Assembly: GCA_949130495.1 (NCBI GenBank) | Contig: OX422207.1 | Span: 371,835,868-371,899,867 of the forward strand | Source: Sambucus nigra | Lineage: Eukaryota; Streptophyta; Magnoliopsida; Dipsacales; Adoxaceae | Direction: 5' to 3' | Length of the DNA stretch: 64,000 bases | In this document: positions 10,106 to 22,348 of the stretch, in pieces | Numbering within the stretch: the stretch's first letter is position 1 | Layout: each line of letters opens with the position of its first letter | The notes under the pieces: generated by a model | The model's input: the letters and a program-made list of their open reading frames with translations, nothing else | Databases searched by the model: none | Told to the model about the DNA's origin: nothing | Position numbers and translations under genes: made by a program

Positions 10106-10261
10106 CGAATCGATTCGGCCCCTGGGCGAATCGATTCGCTTAAGTCCAATTTCCAGGTCTGCTTGGACCGAATCGATTCGGCTTGGCCGAATCGATTCGG
10201 CAGATTACAGAATGCCAGTTTTCCTTGTCCGAATCGATTCACTTTTAGTGCGAATCGATTC
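10106..10261 (+). repeat. Palindrome cluster, CGAATCGATTCG type (chromovirus LTR)
   Basis: Six copies of GAATCGATTC lie within 156 bp (starting near 10106, 10127, 10169, 10188, 10230 and 10251). The first four are the full 12-bp palindrome CGAATCGATTCG. The flanks include TCTGCTTGG, which recalls CTGCTTG beside the palindromes of elements A and D. Confidence 0.9.
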
Positions 10262-10733
10262 CTTTTCCTGCTATTTTGAGTTATTTTTGTAATTCAATTC
10301 TAACTCATTTTCTTTAGTATTTGGGCCTAGGAACCTTCTTATATGAAGTAAACTTAGAGTCCTAATGTTCTAGATGAGTTAGTTTACTACCCTAGATTAG
10401 AATTGGTATATATGGGATTTATTTCGAGGTTGCGTGAAGTAATGTTCAGGCATTACTTTCCTTTTATAAATTAGTAGGAGTCTAGGAGATTATGAAATTG
10501 TGTTTGGAGACTTTAGAAGTTAATTTGAGGTATGATGGTCTATTATAAAGCCCAAAAGGAGACTTGGGAAAATAACTTAGGAGTTTAAATATTCATCGAG
10601 GTTATTATGATGATGCGAAGCACATATAGTTCCGGATAACCATAATGCATTTGATAAAATTTAAATGGATAAAGTAAATGATAATTTGCAAAATCTTGTC
10701 ATGGTAATTAGTAAAAATGTTGGAACACACCCT

Positions 10734-10742
10734 CTATAAATA
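10734..10742 (+). promoter_or_regulatory. TATA box candidate in chromovirus LTR
   Basis: CTATAAATA lies about 470 bp after the palindrome cluster and has the form of a plant core promoter. I cannot see a transcription start. Confidence 0.45.
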
Positions 10743-11870
10743 CCATCTTAAGGGAAGTTCATGCGTAAAGTGAAACCCCTGGCTAATAAATGCAGGGTGG
10801 ATATATTCCTAGACCATATGAGTCCTTGTTGTATATTTTTTGCGATGGGTAGGTAATTTCGGGTGTGGTTATGACTACCCCGCAGGCATATGGCCGCTTC
10901 CCGATGTTTCGGTAGGATCCCAGGTTGTCTTAATGATAGGCCCTGGAAGATGATGGTCATTTAGTGGCGCGCACAGTGGGGAAACCCGGACGGGCGGTTC
11001 TAGAATCGTTATATATGTATATTTATAACTATTCTAACATCAAGTGGGACTTGATGGATATATATATACCATAAAGAGCATAACGCAATGCCATAAAGAG
11101 CATAATACATGCCACAAAGATCATATAAATGAAATAGTTACCGTAAAGAGCATACAAATGAGATACATGACATATAGTGCATATGATAGAATTTATATTC
11201 CTGATAAGGAATGGAAAGATAAAATGAAAAGGTGAATAATGATAAAGATTTTAGATTAATGATGATTATACATATCCTCTTGCATAATTGAATTTTACTT
11301 TATAATCATTTAATTGTCTTAGTTTATCATATGAGGTCACCATGTTAGAATATCATCTTTATCATCCATGATTAACTGTTCATAATTGTCATACTATTTA
11401 TTTATCTGGTGATCACATAAAATCAGGCCCTGACCCGTTCTTCTTTCTTGTTGTGCATAAATATTATAACCGCTCATTGTTGTTTTCTAGTTATGTTTGG
11501 GTCTTTATTCGGGCGTGTGGCCCAACTTTTATAATTGTATAATGAATGTAAAAATGTAAATTATTGAACTTGTTGTACATTGTATCAAATTATGTTGACC
11601 GACATTTCATTCGGTCCTCTTATTGTATACCTGTTGTTAGTGTATATTGTTTTTGAGGTTTTCCACTTTCTTTTTCAATTATGGGTTGTTTAAAATGCTT
11701 TCTTTAAATTATAAAACACATTTTTTTGACAACCCGTTTTCTGAATTATTGAGTGGTTATCCCGTATACTCTTTATGTTGTCACGATGCTGAGAATGATT
11801 CCATCCATGATTCCTGTATTATTGGAGTATCGGGCTGACCACCCCTTATTTCGGATCTCGGGTTGTCACA

Positions 11871-12627
11871 ACTTAGTTGGGCCTCTACCAATTATAAGAG
11901 GACGATTTAAATATTTAGTGGTAGCAGTAGATTATTTTACCAAATGGGAGGAAGCTGAACCTCTCTTTTTGATATGGCCTATGAAAGGGTCTATCAATTC
12001 ATTTGGAAGAATATGTTTGTTGTGTATTGTCTACAGTCCAACGTTCAAAAGATTCATTTTTCTCCATGTCATCCCCAAAGTAACGGGCAAATGAAGGTGA
12101 AGAATAGAACTCTGCTGAATGGGTTGAAGAAAATATTGGATTACGCTAAAGGGAATTGGATCAACGAGCTACACTCAGTGTTATGGGTCTACCGAACAAC
12201 TCCCCGAACAGCAACAGTGGAGTTTCCTTACATGTTGGCTTTTGGGAGTGAGGCAGTCATACCTACTGAATTAGGATTACCTACTCATAGGGTGCTTAAT
12301 TTCAATTTTCTGGTAAGCGATTTGATGAGACGCTTGGATTTGGATATGCTCGAAGAAGTCAGAGAAGAAGTAGCAATCCAAACTGAAGCTTATCAGCAAA
12401 GTACTGCCATGTTCTTTAATAAAAGATTCAAGAAGTGTGACCTGAAGGAAGGAGATTATGTGCTCAAGAAAGTAATTCAAAAGAACAACAAGTTAGAAGC
12501 CAACTGGCATGGGCCCTATCATGTCATAGCTGTTGTTCGACCTGGCACCTATAGAATATAAACTCTAGAAGGGGAAGAATTCTAGAATTCGTGGAACGCA
12601 GAGCACCTGAGAAAGTATTACCAGTAA
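11871..12627 (+). pseudogene. Tat integrase, C-terminal two thirds, degenerate
   Basis: LVGPLPIIRGRFKYLVVAVD opens the fragment with the first catalytic Asp and is followed by YFTKW. The segment with the second Asp (normally SDNG-like) is missing, so there is an internal deletion. In HPQSNGQMKVKNR the catalytic Glu after GQ is replaced by Lys. The C-terminus (GDYVLKKV, WHGPYHVIAVVRPGTYRI, AEHLRKYYQ) is recognisable and stops at 12625-12627. At least two frames and two in-frame stops are involved. The protein can no longer integrate DNA. Confidence 0.85.
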
Positions 12628-12770
12628 TGTAACTGTACATGTACCCAATTGTTTCAGTATGAATGAAAATGCGGATTTCCCAATATTCGTTTGTGTTATT
12701 TTTTTCGGAGTACTAGTGCTACAGACTAAACTTAAACTCAACAACAATAAAAAAAAATTCTCTCAACCAA

Positions 12771-12886
12771 GTTGGTCGGCATCAGCACAAACACCAATAA
12801 TGTTGGTTGGCATCAACGCAAACACCAACAAAGTTGGTCGACATCAGTAATCACCAACTATAAGTTGGTCGACATCAACATAACTA
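12771..12886 (+). repeat. Minisatellite GTTGGTCGACATCA (about four units)
   Basis: Variants of AGTTGGTCGACATCAACACAAACACCAA repeat about every 30-35 bp just after the Tat integrase. Tandem repeats are common at this place in Tat elements. Confidence 0.75.
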
Positions 12887-12930
12887 ATAATGTAGGTATA
12901 ACAATCGAGCAAGGCAAAGCCTGTTTGATT

Positions 12931-13145
12931 ATGGGTGACCCAAGTGGCATCTAAACTAGGCAAGAAGATGGGTAAAATATCCACTGCCTAGGCACCAGGG
13001 CAATTATTTACTTAAATGATTTGTAAAAGTAAGCAGGAACATGGGATAAAAATAATTCCATTACTGAGGCACTTATGGGTGATATGTCACTTCAACTAGG
13101 CAAACATATGGGGCAAAGTTCCATTGTCTAGGCAACCAAATCAAC
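12931..13145 (+). repeat. Two diverged copies of a 65-70-bp repeat
   Basis: The segments at about 12931-13000 and 13078-13145 share GGGTGA, AACTAGGCAA, ATGGG and CTAGGCA in the same order. They form a second decayed tandem repeat in the same post-pol spacer. Confidence 0.55.
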
Positions 13146-13161
13146 AGAGGACAAATTTTCC

Positions 13162-13163
<2 letters not shown>

Positions 13164-13201
<38 letters not shown>
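13164..13201. repeat. (TA)n microsatellite
   Basis: An uninterrupted run of TA dinucleotides of about 38 bp. Confidence 0.95.
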
Positions 13202-13205
<4 letters not shown>

Positions 13206-13330
13206 ACAAGTATAGTTGATCTCATAAAGACTGACATGAAAAACATCATATAATTAATTTATTTCCAAGGAAACAAAATTACAAAAAGATTATTTTTCTT
13301 CATTACACCATCACTAACGAAATATAGATA

Positions 13331-14579
13331 GCCTATTCTACTGGCTTCTTTCCTTCAGATTTAGGTACAGGATCCATTCTAGCTAAAGGATCATCTAAAG
13401 AAATGAAGATTAATAAAATTCCAATCTCGCAGCATCCTGGTATTGCTCGTACTTGGTCGGTCAAGCAGATGAGGAGGTCAGGATATTTCAAAATCTTCAT
13501 AAAGATTGTAGTCACCAAGGTATTTAGAAATCAAACACTGAGGAATGGATCTAACTGGAATCCAGCTAACATCAAGTTTGAAAGGAGTTATTGGCAAATC
13601 AAGTAATCCAAGGTCGTACCAATCCCACAACTCGATTTCTTCCTCAACCTTCATCACAGTGAGAGCATTCAACCACCCTTGTTTGTATCCCTCATTGTTG
13701 GACTGCTTCAACCTGGCATCAAGATGACATAAAGCTTCATCGTATCCCCCATCCAAAATTCTCTGGGCTACTTGTGGAATTGATAAGTCAATCGTTCAAC
13801 ATGCTGATGAAGCCTTTTCAGCAAACTTTCTTTATTCTCCAATGCAAAACTTTGATTGGAAAGCTGCTCGGTAAGAGTTTGAATTTTTTGGGACATTTCA
13901 GCTAAAGCTTGGTTTTTTTACTTCAGTTGAGAAGCCTGGTTTTCTAAAGCCTGTTGAGTCCTAGTTTCTTCGATGCTGCTTCGACCAACTCTTGCTCTAC
14001 CCCGCTTAGAAGATGTAGGTCTGGCTCTTTTTAAATCTTCTAATTCTTCTCATAATGAAGCGTTTTCAATCTCCAAAAAGGAAAAACCTTCATCATTGAC
14101 TGGGGACAGAGCTACTGAAGAAGAAGCAGACTTCAATTGTCTCAATTCTCCTCTCAAAGCATTATTTTCCTCGTCCAGCAACTTGGCAATATTTTTTTAA
14201 TCTTCAACCTCAAACTTTAGCACACTCTCTCTCTTATTATGGGTTGATATAAATTTGTCATAGCGCCGATCAGCGCTCAACTGTTGGTACTTCTTCTCAT
14301 AACCCTCATGCAGAACAGCAGTGGTTTCCTTGTATTGAAGTTGAAGTTATTCAATCATTCCTTGAAGTTCTTCAATCATCTCATAGTAAGCCACATTATT
14401 CGCTACAGCCCGATCAAGTAAACATTTTAAATATTGGTAAGCATCAATTGCTCGCTCAGAGGCATTAAACCCAAGAATATTAATTATTTGTACTTCAGAG
14501 AAGTCTGCACGACCAGCTTTAAAGTAATCAATACACTTCTTTATCAACTCTGTATCATGAGCAGACAGTCATTCCATCC
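13331..14579 (-). pseudogene. Tat antisense ORF, second block (coiled coil plus GW motif)
   Basis: Read on the minus strand, this block opens after an acceptor-like TTATTGCCAG at 14579. It encodes a Gln/Glu/Leu-rich, coiled-coil-like stretch with several stops and frameshifts, then GYKQGWLNALTV and a Trp/Asp/Leu-rich tail, ending near 13333. The GW motif matches SGWDKGWNKAITV in the first block, so the two blocks may be duplicated C-terminal domains. I cannot assign a biochemical function. Confidence 0.5.
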
Positions 14580-14752
14580 TGGCAATAAACTAGCAAGGTT
14601 AAGTAAAAACATATCAACAAAGAGCATAGCTATAAAGGGGAAGCTCAAAATAAATAACAAAGTCCATTTTATTGATCATAAGAGAAGAGGGTACAACCAA
14701 AGGTATAAAACAAAAGGGAAAACAATGAAAAATAACAAATGACTGAATAACT

Positions 14753-16939
14753 TTACACCCTCTCCTTATTCCCTACAATATCCTCAGCTGATTTTGACGA
14801 AGGAGTTGGCTGCTCGATGGGAAGTGGGACTTGCTCGGAGGACTGAGGGATAATGGCATCAGGAGTTTGTTCTACTATCAATAAAGAAGAAACATCAGAT
14901 CCAACTCCATCTTCTTATTCTTCTTTAATAGCAGGAGGAGGACCATAAATGTGCCTCTGAAATAGTTCAGAGTCTTTAGCAACTTTTAACTCCTTCAACA
15001 CTGTAACTCATCCATCCATAAAGAACTTTAAACTTGCATAATCCATTTGGGTAGAGGCAACAGTTATAGCTTTGTTCCACCCTTTGTCCCAGCCAGAGCT
15101 AAAGGACTTATTCACAACAACTTTTCTCTTCGCCCTCTCTGAATAAGTATTTTCCCTAAGAATCTCTTCAACGGATTGTACTTTTTGTTCAAGATCTTTC
15201 TTATGTCATTGAGCCTCTTCAAACTTTCCCTCAGCTTCCTCCTTGTGGGAAACGACCATCCTCAGTTTCTTTTCTGTCTCCTTGGAAGTATTTATAGTCT
15301 CTTATGCAGCATTCAAAAACACCTGTCGAGCTAGATCAACCTCCTTGGTAGCTTCCACAGCTTTTTATTGAGCTGTCTGAGCATACCTGATTTTATTTTC
15401 CCATGCAGCTTAGTCATCCTCATACTTCTATCTAGATTCCTCTAAAGATTTTGATAACCCAGCAAGGGCTTCTTCTACTCCACTGGAAGAAGTTGTAGAT
15501 TTTATAGCTTCATCCTTCTCCAGGATATTATTAAAATACACCAAAAGCTGCAAGATGAAAAGAAGCCCAAATCAAAAAATGAATGTTGTATGAAGAATCA
15601 AAATGATAAGTATAATGTCACTTACTAATGCAAGGTGTTAGGATGCCAGGTCTGTGACCTTCTCCCGAGGGGTAGAAGTCTCAGCAGCTCGACAGTCAGG
15701 AAGAGCTCCAGACCTGATCAATTTCTTAGCCAAGCCTTGAGAAATGAGAGCTGGGGAGATAACTCTCAAAGAAGGTACCTCAACCCAGAACGTGGAGCAG
15801 CATAATTTATGGTCTTCTCAGCAACACCCCTTTCTCAATCTTTTCAAAAGAATAGCTTCAATCAAAGGTGATGTCTATTCTTGAATGACAACAACCCCTT
15901 TAATCAAAGATGTTGCCTTTTTTGGAGAAACTAGGGGCTTCTTGTTGACTTCCTTGATAGATTTGACTGCTCCCCTATATAGAGCAAAATATTTTTTCTT
16001 AGTCCCCTCAGCTGGGATATCTTCTTTGCTCTTTTTTCCCCATCAGCACCAGGGGCAACCTTAGCAAAGAGATCAGGCATTCTCCTCTTCTTCATCATCA
16101 GGTCAGCAATAGAAGTGCCCAAATCAGAGGAAGACTCTTCAACAATTGAAGAAGATACTGAAGCCTTCTCAAGATCAATTACCAAAGGAGGATCAAGAGG
16201 CCGAGCAATAAAAGAAGAAGTGGTGTTCTTGTATCTCAGCAAATAGGAGGCAGACCTGACGTGTTCCCCAGCTATTGCTTGATGCAATCCCCAGATAAAT
16301 TTCAAATCTTTTATATTAATATCACTTTCTATTGGGGATTTCCTCTTGCTATCAACTGCAATAAAAAAAACAATAAATATCAGTGACACATTTTATCAAA
16401 CAAAAACAGAGTTAAATTGAAAAACAGAACAACCTATACCATTGCCATAAAGTGGACATCTGGGGCCATGGTACACGTCTTTCCCCTTTAGTGGGGGATG
16501 TTGCCAATTTTTCATCACAACCCCATGTTCAAAATAATCCCTATTAGCATCAGGTAGATTGACCACTACAGCTCTATTAGAAAACCTAATCTTTAAATAA
16601 AAGGTGGTGTCGCTGGTAACCCATTTATAACAGTATATAATTTCAGGAATCCTTAGACGAGTTCTATGAATTTGATTCATTCTATGTACGCCATTAACTA
16701 CCATCCATGTATTTGGAACTATTCTTGTAGTAAAAATATCAAAATATTGGCATAATTCCAAACACAAGGAGATTAGGCGGGAAAGAAAAACCACATTCAG
16801 CCACAAAAATAGAAGGAAACCAATGTCCCTCAGCTAGAGAAAATAAATCAGAAGGGAAAGAAGGCTCTTCTAGAATAACCTAAGAAGGAATCCCAAAATC
16901 GGCCCTAAACTTATCCAATGATTCGATAAGGTAAACCAT
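14753..16939 (-). pseudogene. Tat antisense ORF, first block (putative gypsy-type domain), with introns
   Basis: ATG at 16939 begins MVYLIESLDKFRADFG. The stretch continues through EGHWFPSIFVAECGFSFPP, then PNTWMVVNGVHRMNQ and NLPDANRDYF, the pattern of the 'putative gypsy type transposon' domain of plant antisense ORFs. Two introns with good borders are visible: 16439-16356 (GTATAGG...TTGCAG) and 15626-15548 (GTAAGT...TTGCAG). A coiled-coil region follows, with SGWDKGWNKAITV and a stop at 14753-14755. A stop near 16880 and a frameshift near 16760 inactivate it. The role of these proteins is not known to me. Confidence 0.65.
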
Positions 16940-17395
16940 GATGGCTAAAACAAAGAAAGAAGAAGGAAGGAAGAAGTTCTTACAGAAAAATTAAGAAATC
17001 ACCTAAGGCAGATGACAGAGAAGATGATCGTAAGAAGGAAAGAGAGAAGGCAAAGAGTTTGGGAATCTAGATGGAAAAAGGTATAACACAATCTACTTTT
17101 GTCGCCTTTATATACGCTGCTTTGGAACACGGGAAAAGTAATGATCACAGATGATGACGATTGCGTTTTTTACGGCTATTCAAGGAAAAAGATGCAAGTA
17201 CCCAAGCGTTCACCAAAAATTTCAAATATTTATAAGTTTGCCATTTTGGGCTCAAAAATATTATGCTAAGAAGAATATTTCACAAGTATTGAAGGTCCGT
17301 AACAAAAAAAACACGGGAAATATGCCTAAGCAACTTTTGGGTATAATATTTCACACTCTCGCATTCAATCTCAACTATGAAACATTGGGGGCTTC
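16940..17395 (+). other. Tat 3' untranslated spacer and polypurine tract
   Basis: No supported gene lies here. On the minus strand it is the upstream (promoter) side of the antisense ORF. It ends with AAACATTGGGGGCTTC at 17380-17395, a Tat-type polypurine tract abutting the LTR. Confidence 0.7.
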
Positions 17396-17840
17396 TGTTG
17401 CTACAAAATTAAGTCAGTTGACGTGGACCAGTTATGTTAAGACACGTGTCATCCAGAATGGCATAAGTATATGTACCGAGCAACTTAACGCGCTGAGATA
17501 CTTAGAATACCGAGCAACTAGCTAGGAAGACTAAACGACCAAGACAGATTCAATGAATGTTCTTACTATATACCGATGTATATGCCTATTTAATAACAGC
17601 GTATTGTATATTCATATGGGCAGCCCAAGGGCTATAAATACATGGTAATACCCTCATGGCAGGGTAAGCGATGATAAGCAAAGATAATCAAGATTAAGGC
17701 AAAACACACAGCAATACAAGATAGTGGACGTAGACCATTTTATTAAGGCTGAACCACTTTAAAAATTCTTTGTCTTATTTCTTTATTCATATTTATCTGT
17801 GATTAATTAATTAGATCAAATCTAGTTTTTAACATCAACA
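17396..17840 (+). repeat. 3' LTR of the Tat element
   Basis: It begins TGTTG and ends CAACA, a perfect 5-bp terminal inverted repeat, and is 445 bp long. It follows the polypurine tract directly. CTATAAATA at 17630-17638 is a good TATA box. The right flank attac would be one copy of the target duplication. Confidence 0.85.
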
Positions 17841-18656
17841 ATTACATGAGTAGAAAAAAATGCCTTAATAAAATTTGTTCGATTTTAAATTTAATACAAA
17901 CCGAGATAACAAAATTGTCTTCAGAAAATAAATATTTAGACCTTATTGGTAGTTTTTATAATTTAATATTTGTAAGGGCATTTTTGTCTTCACAAAAATT
18001 ATTTGTAAGGATTCCCATGGGAAAGTAAGAATCCCACTTATATTGGATGGATTTTGAGTCCACCAACTTTCTCACAATGAAGGTAACCTGATTTCATTGG
18101 GGACAACATTCCCAGTAAAGTTAACCTCACCCCAAACGTAGTAATCTTACACTTTTCCAGGATTGTTTGGAAGGAATCAGATTCCACCCAACTTTACCAC
18201 GAACCAAACGGGACCTAAAAGTAAGAACCTAGGATCATATTTAAGATGAGTGTTGAAGTGATTATTGAAGACGTTGGGACCCTAATGAGTGGAATAATTT
18301 GTGGTTTTATTATTGTCCAAACCCTTTATTTGGTGGCCAAAGTCCAATATATATCCCTTTTCCATTTTTTCTCAATTACATGGTCCCTCACGAAAAATGT
18401 AATATTTTGGTGGTGGAATATTGTGAATACATTTGAACTTCTCGCCCTTTTGTAGATAATTTATGGTAAAATTTTAATCTAGTATATACTTCAAGAGGAT
18501 GATGAGTCAAGGTGGCTACTGGTTTCAACTAATGAGCATTTGGTATCACGACTATGAAGGACTTTGACCTCCATCTTACTATAAAAGGCCCCCATAGTAG
18601 TGTAGCACTCTCCACAATAATAGTCGTGGTGACCTCAACCATCTCAAACTTCCAAG
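17841..18656. other. Intergenic DNA with a possible half MITE
   Basis: No gene is supported. The end at about 18195-18217 (ACGAACCAAACGGGACCT) has the look of a MITE terminal inverted repeat. Its partner could lie on the far side of the Tat insertion, outside the window. Confidence 0.35.
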
Positions 18657-19275
18657 AAGTGGCGGATCCATGATTTGTTGTCAAGTCGGGCGAAAATGTA
18701 GAGTGATACCGGGGGTTTGGGGGTAGGAGCCCCCGAGGCGATTTTTTTTAGGTTATTTAGAGTTTTATACAAATTATAGCTTTATAATACCCATACAACT
18801 ACTCTCAATTAATATTAATAGTACGTAATTAGTTTCAAAAAATAAACAACGCTTAATAAATATTCATAATAACCTATGAAGTACAAAAATGAGTTAGCTC
18901 ACCTGATGGAACAGAAAACCATCAACCACTACCAAACCAACCTGTCTGCCACTACCAAACCATCAGCCATTTGAAACCAGCCAACATCAGATCTCCCATA
19001 TTACAAAACATTTCACAAAACCATCAGGACGAACAACCAAAAACAAAGACAAATATAGAAACCCCAGACAGACTTAAATATTAAATTCCAAGAAAAATAA
19101 AAAAAAAAGGTTGAAATCACATACCTTGAATTGTTTTGGCTGTTGTGTGTATCAGTTTAGGGTTTTGAAAATAAAAAAAAAAATCGTGAAAGTTTATAGC
19201 ACCAGATAAAAAAAAATATATCAAATCTCAATTGGGGCGGCCACCCCAGTTGTGCCTAATGTGGATCCGCCCTTT
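18657..19275. mobile_element. hAT-type MITE, 619 bp
   Basis: The terminal inverted repeats are AAGTGGCGGATCCA and, on the other strand at the right end, AAAGGGCGGATCCA. The flanks CTTCCAAG (18649-18656 and 19276-19283) are identical 8-bp target duplications, the hallmark of hAT elements. The termini resemble the GGGGCGGA ends of the Tip100 group. The interior is non-coding. Confidence 0.9.
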
Positions 19276-19283
19276 CTTCCAAG

Positions 19284-19910
19284 GTGAGATATACCACTAG
19301 CTAGGAGTATGAATGTTTTCCCTCGTGATGAGATGGAAATCAATGCATGGGACTTGAAAGACTATTGGTAAATAGATATCTTTACCTCCCTACGGACATC
19401 ATAAGTTCCATCATCATGTTTGATCACCTTGTCTTTATATTGGCACACTGTCTTATTAGGCCATATAAACAATAAGATGTTCCTTGGGAGTGGAATTGGG
19501 ATAATTTATTATGCATGTGGTTGTGGGGTCAAAATACTCCTCCTTCGAGGAGTCCTCCTTCTCTTTGGTTCAGTTAAATATTACCAAGAGATTGACACTA
19601 GAGGAGGACAGAGATAGAAGACGGATTATGGAAGCGTTAACAATTTAAAAATAATCACTAGACGCGGATTCATTTGCCATATTCCTCAAGTCACAAGGTC
19701 CCACTATATCTTAACTAAACCATAAACTATGATGAGTGGCAAGATGATAGGAAAATGACGCAAAGGGAAAGGCGAATATAATCACTGGTCTTTGATTTTA
19801 TTAGAAAGTCTATTAATATAATACCCCCCACTCGTATATTTATTTGAACAAAAATATTGATTTAATAAACCTTTGGTGTCTAGTGCTATTCATAATATAT
19901 GTCAAATAAT
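19284..19910. other. Intergenic DNA, no feature seen
   Basis: AT-rich sequence with stops in all frames. The 65-aa reading frame at 19420-19617 has no recognisable motif. Confidence 0.6.
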
Positions 19911-19915
19911 AAGAC

Positions 19916-20481
19916 GGTTGTGCCCCGACACCCAATTTGTTGGGGCACCCTCCAATCAACCATGACACCAAATACAATGAAGATAAAATACCGAATAATT
20001 ATTCTACACCAATTCTCTACCTAAGTGAATCCAAGTTATAAGTAAAGAACTTTATCAATATATTGCCCTCAAGTGTTTATAAATGTACCTAATATGGTGT
20101 ATCCCGCTCCCATATAAATCGGTGATAACTCCCCCACACATTACATCTTAAGCACACCTACCATCTATAAAACACACACTCACACCCTTTTTCCACTTTT
20201 GAGCAACATCTATATGTGAGAGGGAAAATCCCTCACCTCTCACCCCAAACCCTCACATTTGTAACAAGTCTCTCTCTCTCTTTCTCTTGTTGGTATTGGA
20301 GTTGGTGTATTTTAAACCATGGTCGAAACCCTCCTTAGATAAAGATAAAGAGTGAACAATAAATCATGTATGAACAGTACCCCCGTGTATGAAAGGTAAA
20401 CCATGTAGGAATAGTATTTTGTATATGAATAGTACCCTGCATATGAACAACACTCGCGCAAAATTTAAGCCAAACTTCACA
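19916..20481 (-). repeat. 3' LTR of the small minus-strand element
   Basis: It aligns with 21631-22348. Its outer end has decayed from TGTTATGCC to GGTTGTGCC. Confidence 0.8.
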
Positions 20482-21630
20482 AATCTCCACCTTGGAAATA
20501 AATATCGCAAACCACAACCAAGAATCCACCTGATTGGAATTTCTCCCATTTGAATCTCCCCATTTCCCATGACACCAAAAGAGACCACCATTGATCTTTA
20601 ATGTACCATCTACATCTATCCATATATCTTTTAATGCCTCTTCAAAGATCAAATTAATCCGTGAAAATTTCCCTTGGAGTATAAATCTCCTCTGGTAAAT
20701 ACACCATTTACACCTTAAAATTTTTAATTATTCTTCTTGGACATTTTCTAAAGTTGAACACAAGGGTTAAGGCCTAAATATAGCTGGAACCAGTCAAATA
20801 CACCCATCGACTCCGAAGAGGGACCTCGACCCCACCCTTTCACTACCAAGATTCCTCTCACCGACATCTATCGAAACATACACCCTCTCATTTGTTGTAA
20901 ACGAGCGCATTTGTAAGGCCCTAAATACTTTTGCACCTTGTTCTCCAAATATATCATTGAGATTAATGAAGATGACACCAACTAATCACTAAAAATTCAT
21001 ATAACACCATGTGATATATGAACTCCACCTACAACCAAGTCACTTTTGTCCTTGAAATTCATCACTTTTGAAGATTGTGAGAATGTTCCCATTAGTCTAG
21101 AATATATCGCTAACCATCTGAGGTATTTCCCAAGCTACCGTCATCCTTGTTTCAAATACCTAACTAAGAAATGACTCATTTCCCTTCTCACGCAATGATC
21201 AATGTCCTTGGATGTAATATTTCTATAATAACATCCTTGACAATTAATTTTCTTTCGGGTGAAAATCAAACTGTATCAATAGACTTTGCTGGTGGCTATC
21301 ATACCATTGACAATTATATTCTGGACTGGCAATCACACCCTCTCCAACTTTATTCCGGGCAAGCAATCACACCATCCATATTTTTTCGGATTCCATTCTT
21401 CCATCAACCCCACTACACGACCTGTGTTCAACAAGAATGACCTCCACTCTAATCACTAGAGAAAAGCACCCATTATCATAAAATACATCCACCTAAACTT
21501 GTGAATCAATATCCCTTGTCACGATTGAATGAACACACATATGAAACCAAAGCACTAGTGGGTTGACACCAAAATCTTATTCAATGTTTTTGACAAACAC
21601 CTTGTGCGCACCAAGATCTCTGATACCAAT
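20482..21630 (-). other. Non-coding interior of the small LTR element
   Basis: No retroviral motif is seen in any frame. The minus ORFs around 20335-20652 cross the LTR border and are spurious. Confidence 0.7.
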
Positions 21631-22348
21631 TGTTATGCCACGATTCCTAATTTATTGGGGCACCCTCCAATAAACCACTACCCCAGATATAATCAAGATA
21701 AAGTGGTAATGATGAAAAGCACGTAAATATATAAACAAGAGAGAAAATACTAAGACATACACGATTCACCAACTTGGATACATCTGCGAAGAGATCGGAT
21801 TTCACTATATTTCAAGAAATTATAATTACAATAGAGAATATACAAGGATAAATTATATAACCTCTAATCTCCTACCTAAATATCGAATAGCCATTGTACA
21901 CTAACTCTCCAACCAAGTGTATCCAAGTTATAAGCCAAGAACCCTCCTAATATCTTTCCCTCAAATGTTTCCCAATGTACCAAATCCAATGCATCCCACT
22001 CTCATGTAAACCGGTGAGAAATCTTGATACATTATATTTTAAGCATACTTACCATAGATTAAATACTCAAACTCACACCCTTCTTCCACCTTTAATCAAC
22101 ACCCATGTGTGAGAGGAAAAACCCCTCATCTATTTCCATTTATTTTCGGTGTTGGTGTGTTTTGAACCATGGTTAAAACCATCCTTAAATAAGGAGAAAT
22201 GATGAACAGTTTACCGCGTACGAACAGGTACCACATGTATGAGCAGTAAATCGCTTATGAACAGTAACCCGTGTATGAATAGTACTTCATGTGTGAATAG
22301 TAGCCACATATAAATAATAACCGTGCAAAATTCAAGCCAAACTTCACA
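21631..22348 (-). repeat. 5' LTR of the small minus-strand element
   Basis: On the minus strand it runs TGTGAAG to TAACA, and the tRNA-Met primer site lies immediately inside it. Confidence 0.8.

Larger units (their letters stand above)
5167..11870 (+). mobile_element. Tekay-like chromovirus (Ty3/gypsy), 3' part, degenerate
   Basis: Gag, zinc knuckle, protease, reverse transcriptase, RNase H, integrase and chromodomain follow in gypsy order on the plus strand. A polypurine tract and a 2.6-kb LTR come after them. The integrase with a C-terminal chromodomain places it among chromoviruses, and the pol motifs resemble the Tekay/Del clade. The 5' LTR and most of gag lie beyond element A, upstream of the window. 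Several stops and frameshifts make it inactive. It is inserted in the integrase of the Tat element. Confidence 0.88.
9253..11870 (+). repeat. 3' LTR of the chromovirus
   Basis: It starts TGTAATAACCCG and ends CGGGTTGTCACA, an imperfect 12-bp terminal inverted repeat (two mismatches). At 2618 bp it is in the range of Tekay-type LTRs. After it the Tat integrase coding sequence starts at once, which confirms the right border. No gene lies within it; the short ORFs at 10000-10279 are readings of the palindrome cluster. Confidence 0.88.
11871..17840 (+). mobile_element. Tat-lineage Ty3/gypsy element, 3' part
   Basis: The segment starts in mid-integrase, where the chromovirus inserted. It continues with tandem repeats, two antisense coding blocks, a polypurine tract and a 445-bp LTR. 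Antisense ORFs between pol and the 3' LTR and minisatellite repeats at this place are known features of the Tat lineage (Grande/Retand-like). The 5' half is upstream of the window. It is the outermost and oldest layer of this nest. Confidence 0.8.
19916..22348 (-). mobile_element. Small non-autonomous LTR element (minus strand)
   Basis: Direct repeats 19916-20481 and 21631-22348 are diverged LTRs that differ in length mainly through a gap of about 150 bp in the left copy. AAGAC flanks both sides (19911-19915 and 22349-22353), a 5-bp target duplication. On the minus strand the LTR ends in TAACA and is followed by ATTGGTATCAGAGA, a primer site for initiator tRNA-Met (21617-21630). At the other end the internal region finishes in AAGGTGGAGATT, a polypurine tract, before TGTGAAG. 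The 1.15-kb interior has no gag or pol. Confidence 0.85.

Noticed and set aside
10000..10279. ORFs on both strands with repeated NRFG/RIDS words
   Set aside because: The repeated words come from the GAATCGATTC palindromes; there is no other support for a protein.
10088..10279. Tandem palindromes as a CRISPR-like array
   Set aside because: The units are 10-12 bp, spacing is irregular, and the sequence lies in a plant LTR; there are no cas genes.
17151..17525. 124-codon plus-strand ORF
   Set aside because: It crosses the Tat polypurine tract and LTR border and shows no motif.
20335..20652. 105-codon minus-strand ORF
   Set aside because: It spans the border between LTR and interior of the small element and is absent from the other LTR.
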